A stretch of DNA of 29,572 bases from MGIIb-O2 sp964003245 (GTDB lineage: Archaea > Thermoplasmatota > Poseidoniia > Poseidoniales > Thalassarchaeaceae). A program made the translations under genes and the position numbers. This document shows, one piece after another, positions 27,787 to 29,572 of the stretch (position 1 is its first letter; each line of letters begins with the position of its first letter). The notes beneath the pieces were generated by a model. That model did not search any database and was not told the origin of the DNA. It saw nothing but the letters and a program-made list of their open reading frames with translations. Location: contig CAXFIU010000016.1 in the NCBI GenBank assembly GCA_964003245.1, positions 1-29,572 on the forward strand. Direction: 5' to 3'.

Positions 27787-27803
27787 TTGACGATTTAGTT
27801 GTT

Positions 27804-28262
27804 ATGACAGAAGCACCAACAACAGGCACTGCTACTAAAGATGACAAGGCTAAAAAGCCTAAAGGTCCTCTCGGTAAATTGCGTGAAGCAATAGACGATC
27901 AAGAGGAACAAGTAGCCATATTGGGTACATTTGTCAGACTTGGGGTAGTCGTATGGGCCGGATTCATCATTTCTTTGAACTACTTGACTATCCCAGGACT
28001 AGGTAAGCAAGAACCTCGCGATATAACTTTCGTCGCCAGTATTTTTACCGGAGCTCTAGCTTCCTTCGGCTTGGATACAGCTAAAAAGAGAGGTGATGGA
28101 ACTTATAAAGCTAATGGAGATGATAAGCCTATGACTAAGAGTGACATTGAAAAGATGCTTCTCAACGCAGGTAACGTTCAAACAATTCGAGTTGAGAACG
28201 GATTAAAGATTTTACCAACAGATGGAGTTAAAGTAATCGATAAGTCACAACCTAAGACATGA
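27804..28262 (+). CDS. membrane protein, possible holin
   Basis: From ATG at 27804 the protein is 152 residues. A Lys-rich soluble N-terminus (about 1-50) is followed by two probable membrane helices (FVRLGVVVWAGFIISLNYL at about 43-61 and ITFVASIFTGALASFGLD at about 72-90) and a soluble C-terminal tail. Two helices in a small phage protein followed by an XhlA-like gene suggest a holin or membrane anchor, but this is inference. Its stop overlaps the next start (ATGA). Confidence 0.55.
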   Translation: MTEAPTTGTATKDDKAKKPKGPLGKLREAIDDQEEQVAILGTFVRLGVVVWAGFIISLNYLTIPGLGKQEPRDITFVASIFTGALASFGLDTAKKRGDGTYKANGDDKPMTKSDIEKMLLNAGNVQTIRVENGLKILPTDGVKVIDKSQPKT

Positions 28263-28465
28263 CTGAACCGTTAACTCTAGATGCGTCTCAGGAGACGCGC
28301 TTAGTTGTTCATGATTTAAAAATCGAAAGATTAGAAGAGAAGCAAGAGGAGTTACGTGAGAGATTAAAGGTTGTAGAGAAGTGGGTCATCGGAGCCGCAG
28401 CAGTATTGGCAGCTGGGGTTACTTTGATAGGCTTTGCTACTAACATCTCGAAGGCATACCTCTAA
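28259..28465 (+). CDS. haemolysin XhlA-like membrane protein
   Basis: This 68-residue protein has a charged heptad-like helix (VHDLKIERLEEKQEELRERL) followed by KVVEKWVIGAAAVLAAGVTL, a C-terminal membrane helix. This coiled-coil then single-TM layout is characteristic of the XhlA family, in which it works with a holin in host lysis. It starts in an ATGA overlap with the previous gene. Confidence 0.65.
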   Translation: MTEPLTLDASQETRLVVHDLKIERLEEKQEELRERLKVVEKWVIGAAAVLAAGVTLIGFATNISKAYL

Positions 28466-28665
28466 TGGACGGAGCAGTTCAAGCCTGGAATAGTATGAGC
28501 TATGTTGATGGCTTTTTCTTTACTGTTTGGCTAGTCGGTATTTACTATTTGAAGTGTAAATTAGATAATCACTTCACTAGTAAGAGAAAGAACTGGTGGT
28601 CTAACAATTTCAAGAACACTATCAAGGAAGCTATTCGTGAATACAACGAAGAGCAATCATCCTAA
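28465..28665 (+). CDS. single-span membrane protein
   Basis: This 66-residue protein has one probable membrane helix (YVDGFFFTVWLVGIYYLKCK, about 13-32) and a basic, amphipathic C-terminal tail (SKRKNWWSNNFKNTIKEAIR). It may be part of a lysis or membrane-remodelling set with the two preceding genes. Its ATG overlaps the upstream stop by one base. Confidence 0.55.
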   Translation: MDGAVQAWNSMSYVDGFFFTVWLVGIYYLKCKLDNHFTSKRKNWWSNNFKNTIKEAIREYNEEQSS

Positions 28666-28768
28666 GAATCCGCCTTGCCAATGTTCTCATTGCTTGGAGC
28701 TGATTAAGCAACAAGACAGAATGGAGCAATGGCATAAGGATAGATTCACAATTAAACTCGCTTCTTAA
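28637..28768 (+). CDS. small zinc-finger-like protein
   Basis: This is a 43-residue frame with a GTG start that overlaps the previous gene by 29 bases. It reads MNTTKSNHPKNPPCQCSHCL; Cys14, Cys16 and Cys19 plus nearby His18 could bind zinc. The C-terminal half is basic and helical. It lies in the tight plus-strand cassette two bases before the next gene. Confidence 0.5.
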   Translation: MNTTKSNHPKNPPCQCSHCLELIKQQDRMEQWHKDRFTIKLAS

Positions 28769-28770
28769 CA

Positions 28771-28974
28771 ATGACAACTGAACCTGAACATAAACTGATT
28801 ACTCGTGAAGAGTACATTGCTGATATCAAGGCAAGATGGTCACTCTTTGTTAAGGAGTGGAATGCGTTTGTCGAAGATGTTAAAAAGCTAATAGCTTTCC
28901 TACAACCTTATGTGACTAAGGCTATTGATACCGTTAAAGGTTGGATTACTAAACTAAAAACTAAAAAGGATTAG
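28771..28974 (+). CDS. small amphipathic protein
   Basis: This 67-residue protein consists of amphipathic helices (YIADIKARWSLFVKEWNAFV, then DVKKLIAFLQPYVTKAIDTV) and a Lys-rich end. It is the last gene of the plus-strand cassette, followed by a terminator at 28997. Phasin- or lysis-associated helical proteins look like this, but the family is unknown. Confidence 0.6.
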   Translation: MTTEPEHKLITREEYIADIKARWSLFVKEWNAFVEDVKKLIAFLQPYVTKAIDTVKGWITKLKTKKD

Positions 28975-29138
28975 TTCTTTTTTAAATTGCTATGACCATG
29001 AGCTATCCCCAGCTCGTGCATTTTTGAGTGTTCTGAAATAGGATCTCTTAATTCTTCTTTACCTGGTCCTATAGTTAAATACATTCCCCATCCAAGAAGA
29101 AAGAAGAGTAGTCCAACGATGATGTAAACAAGAATCAT
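28971..29138 (-). CDS. psbN: photosystem II PsbN-like protein
   Basis: This is a 55-residue frame, too short for most gene callers. It has an N-terminal membrane helix (MILVYIIVGLLFFLLGWGMY) followed by LTIGPGKEELRDPISEHSK. Cyanobacterial PsbN has the same plan: one helix, then a soluble end reading like GFGPPSKELRDPFEEHED. The G-P-x-(K)-E-L-R-D-P-x-x-E-H core is shared. PsbN is needed for photosystem II assembly and repair in plants and cyanobacteria. A longer His-containing tail (HELGIAHGHSNL) is unusual. It starts in an ATGA overlap with the upstream gene, and the plus-strand terminator lies antisense to it. Confidence 0.65.
   Translation of the reverse strand: MILVYIIVGLLFFLLGWGMYLTIGPGKEELRDPISEHSKMHELGIAHGHSNLKKN
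28997..29025 (+). terminator. Rho-independent terminator of the plus-strand cassette
   Basis: CATGAGCT and AGCTCGTG (one U.G pair) form an 8-bp stem with an ATCCCC loop, followed by CATTTTT. It lies 22 bases past the stop of the last cassette gene and inside the antisense psbN-like gene, so it also constrains that coding sequence. Confidence 0.75.
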
Positions 29139-29359
29139 TTCTTTAGTTGTTTATGTAATTCTGTTATACATCTTTGCTGTTGTCTTAATTCTTCTGGGTA
29201 ATCGTCGCCAAGTTCACATCCTTCTTTTTCAGGTCTGTACTTACAGCTCCACATAAAAGGCTCAACCCTACTGTAGTAATAATCAATCCATTTCTCTGCC
29301 GAATCTAAGACAGAAAGAATGGTTTTTTCTTGCTGGTCAGTAAGGTTGAGTGTTGCCAT
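29135..29359 (-). CDS. small hypothetical protein
   Basis: This is a 74-residue protein with a LTDQQEKTILSVLDSAEKWI helix, an aromatic middle (DYYYSRVEPFMWSCKYRP) and a basic helical end. No family is recognised. It overlaps both neighbours by 1-4 bases. Confidence 0.6.
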   Translation of the reverse strand: MATLNLTDQQEKTILSVLDSAEKWIDYYYSRVEPFMWSCKYRPEKEGCELGDDYPEELRQQQRCITELHKQLKK

Positions 29360-29556
29360 TAGCCCATCAGTAAGTGTTCTGAATTGAAGTGTGATACACC
29401 TCTTTTAGGAGGATAGCGATGTTCGTGGTTCTTCAACTGATTCAGAACTTCCTGACCAGTGGATTGTAGTAAAGGCTCATTAGCCAAGTGTTCAAAGAGA
29501 GAGAGAAGTTTTCTTCTATGAGAAGACATAGAGTCGTATTCTGCAGCTGAAGTCAT
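29359..29556 (-). CDS. small hypothetical protein
   Basis: This 65-residue protein begins MTSAAEYDSMSSHRRKLLSL and is helical and Leu-rich in the middle (LLSLFEHLANEPLLQSTGQE). No family is recognised. It is the farthest upstream minus-strand gene visible, close to the window edge. Confidence 0.55.
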   Translation of the reverse strand: MTSAAEYDSMSSHRRKLLSLFEHLANEPLLQSTGQEVLNQLKNHEHRYPPKRGVSHFNSEHLLMG

Positions 29557-29572
29557 CGTAGATTCCTAGGCT

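Noticed and set aside
1..29572. CRISPR array, insertion sequence, integrase or attachment site.
   Set aside because: I saw no regularly spaced direct repeats of CRISPR length, no transposase or integrase motif and no att-like duplications. The only clustered repeats are the 9-mers at 7437-7701.

Overview
This window is part of a tailed double-stranded DNA phage that infects marine picocyanobacteria (Synechococcus or Prochlorococcus). The evidence is a complete psbA gene (photosystem II D1), a tandem of four hli genes with the phage-type TGQxIPG ending, a probable psbN, dense translationally coupled small genes, and phage replication genes. No terminase, portal, capsid, DNA polymerase or integrase lies in the window. 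The replication module is a prim-pol/VapE-type helicase fusion rather than a T4- or T7-type polymerase set, so the phage is probably a siphovirus-like or otherwise non-T4 cyanophage; that assignment is inference.

Layout. 1-6.6 kb, minus strand: the start of a Gly/Ser/Thr-rich virion-like protein cut by the window edge, a dATP/dGTP pyrophosphohydrolase-like protein, a degenerate adenine-methyltransferase-like protein, small unknowns, two virion-like proteins with DUF4214-like segments (one with an EF-hand), an HNH-like protein and a dCMP deaminase. 6.6-7.1 kb, plus strand: a membrane/coiled-coil pair. 7.4-10.1 kb: a non-coding region carrying six copies of the 9-mer TGACRGGGT in opposed sets beside the primase-helicase gene, a candidate origin. 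10.4-11.1 kb: a virion-like protein ending in a cupredoxin domain with intact copper ligands. 11.2-12.6 kb, plus strand: a membrane protein and four hli genes. 12.5-17.5 kb, minus strand: RecB-like exonuclease, small genes, a probable second OB-fold protein, SSB, an NrdR-like zinc-ribbon/HTH protein and a possible sliding-clamp-like protein. 17.3-20.6 kb, minus strand: psbA with its own terminator, then three coupled 2OG-Fe(II) oxygenases. 20.8-22.0 kb, plus strand: a coiled-coil peptide and a fourth oxygenase with a SHOCT-like insertion. 22.0-27.7 kb, minus strand except for one monocistronic DUF4278 gene: about eighteen small coupled genes, a cytosine C5 methyltransferase and a GP88-family protein. 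27.8-29.0 kb, plus strand: a membrane-protein cassette resembling a lysis module. 29.0-29.6 kb, minus strand: the psbN-like gene and two small genes.

How they work together (inference). Nucleotide-pool enzymes, primase-helicase, SSB, exonuclease and a putative clamp replicate the genome from the iteron region. psbA, the hli genes and psbN would sustain photosystem II in the infected host. The oxygenases may hydroxylate proteins or other substrates. The small-gene block 22-27.7 kb looks like a host-takeover region. Several real genes here are shorter than 60 codons and were found by translating gaps between larger genes: 13 in all, including all four hli genes, psbN-like, a twin-CX3C peptide and two small membrane peptides.
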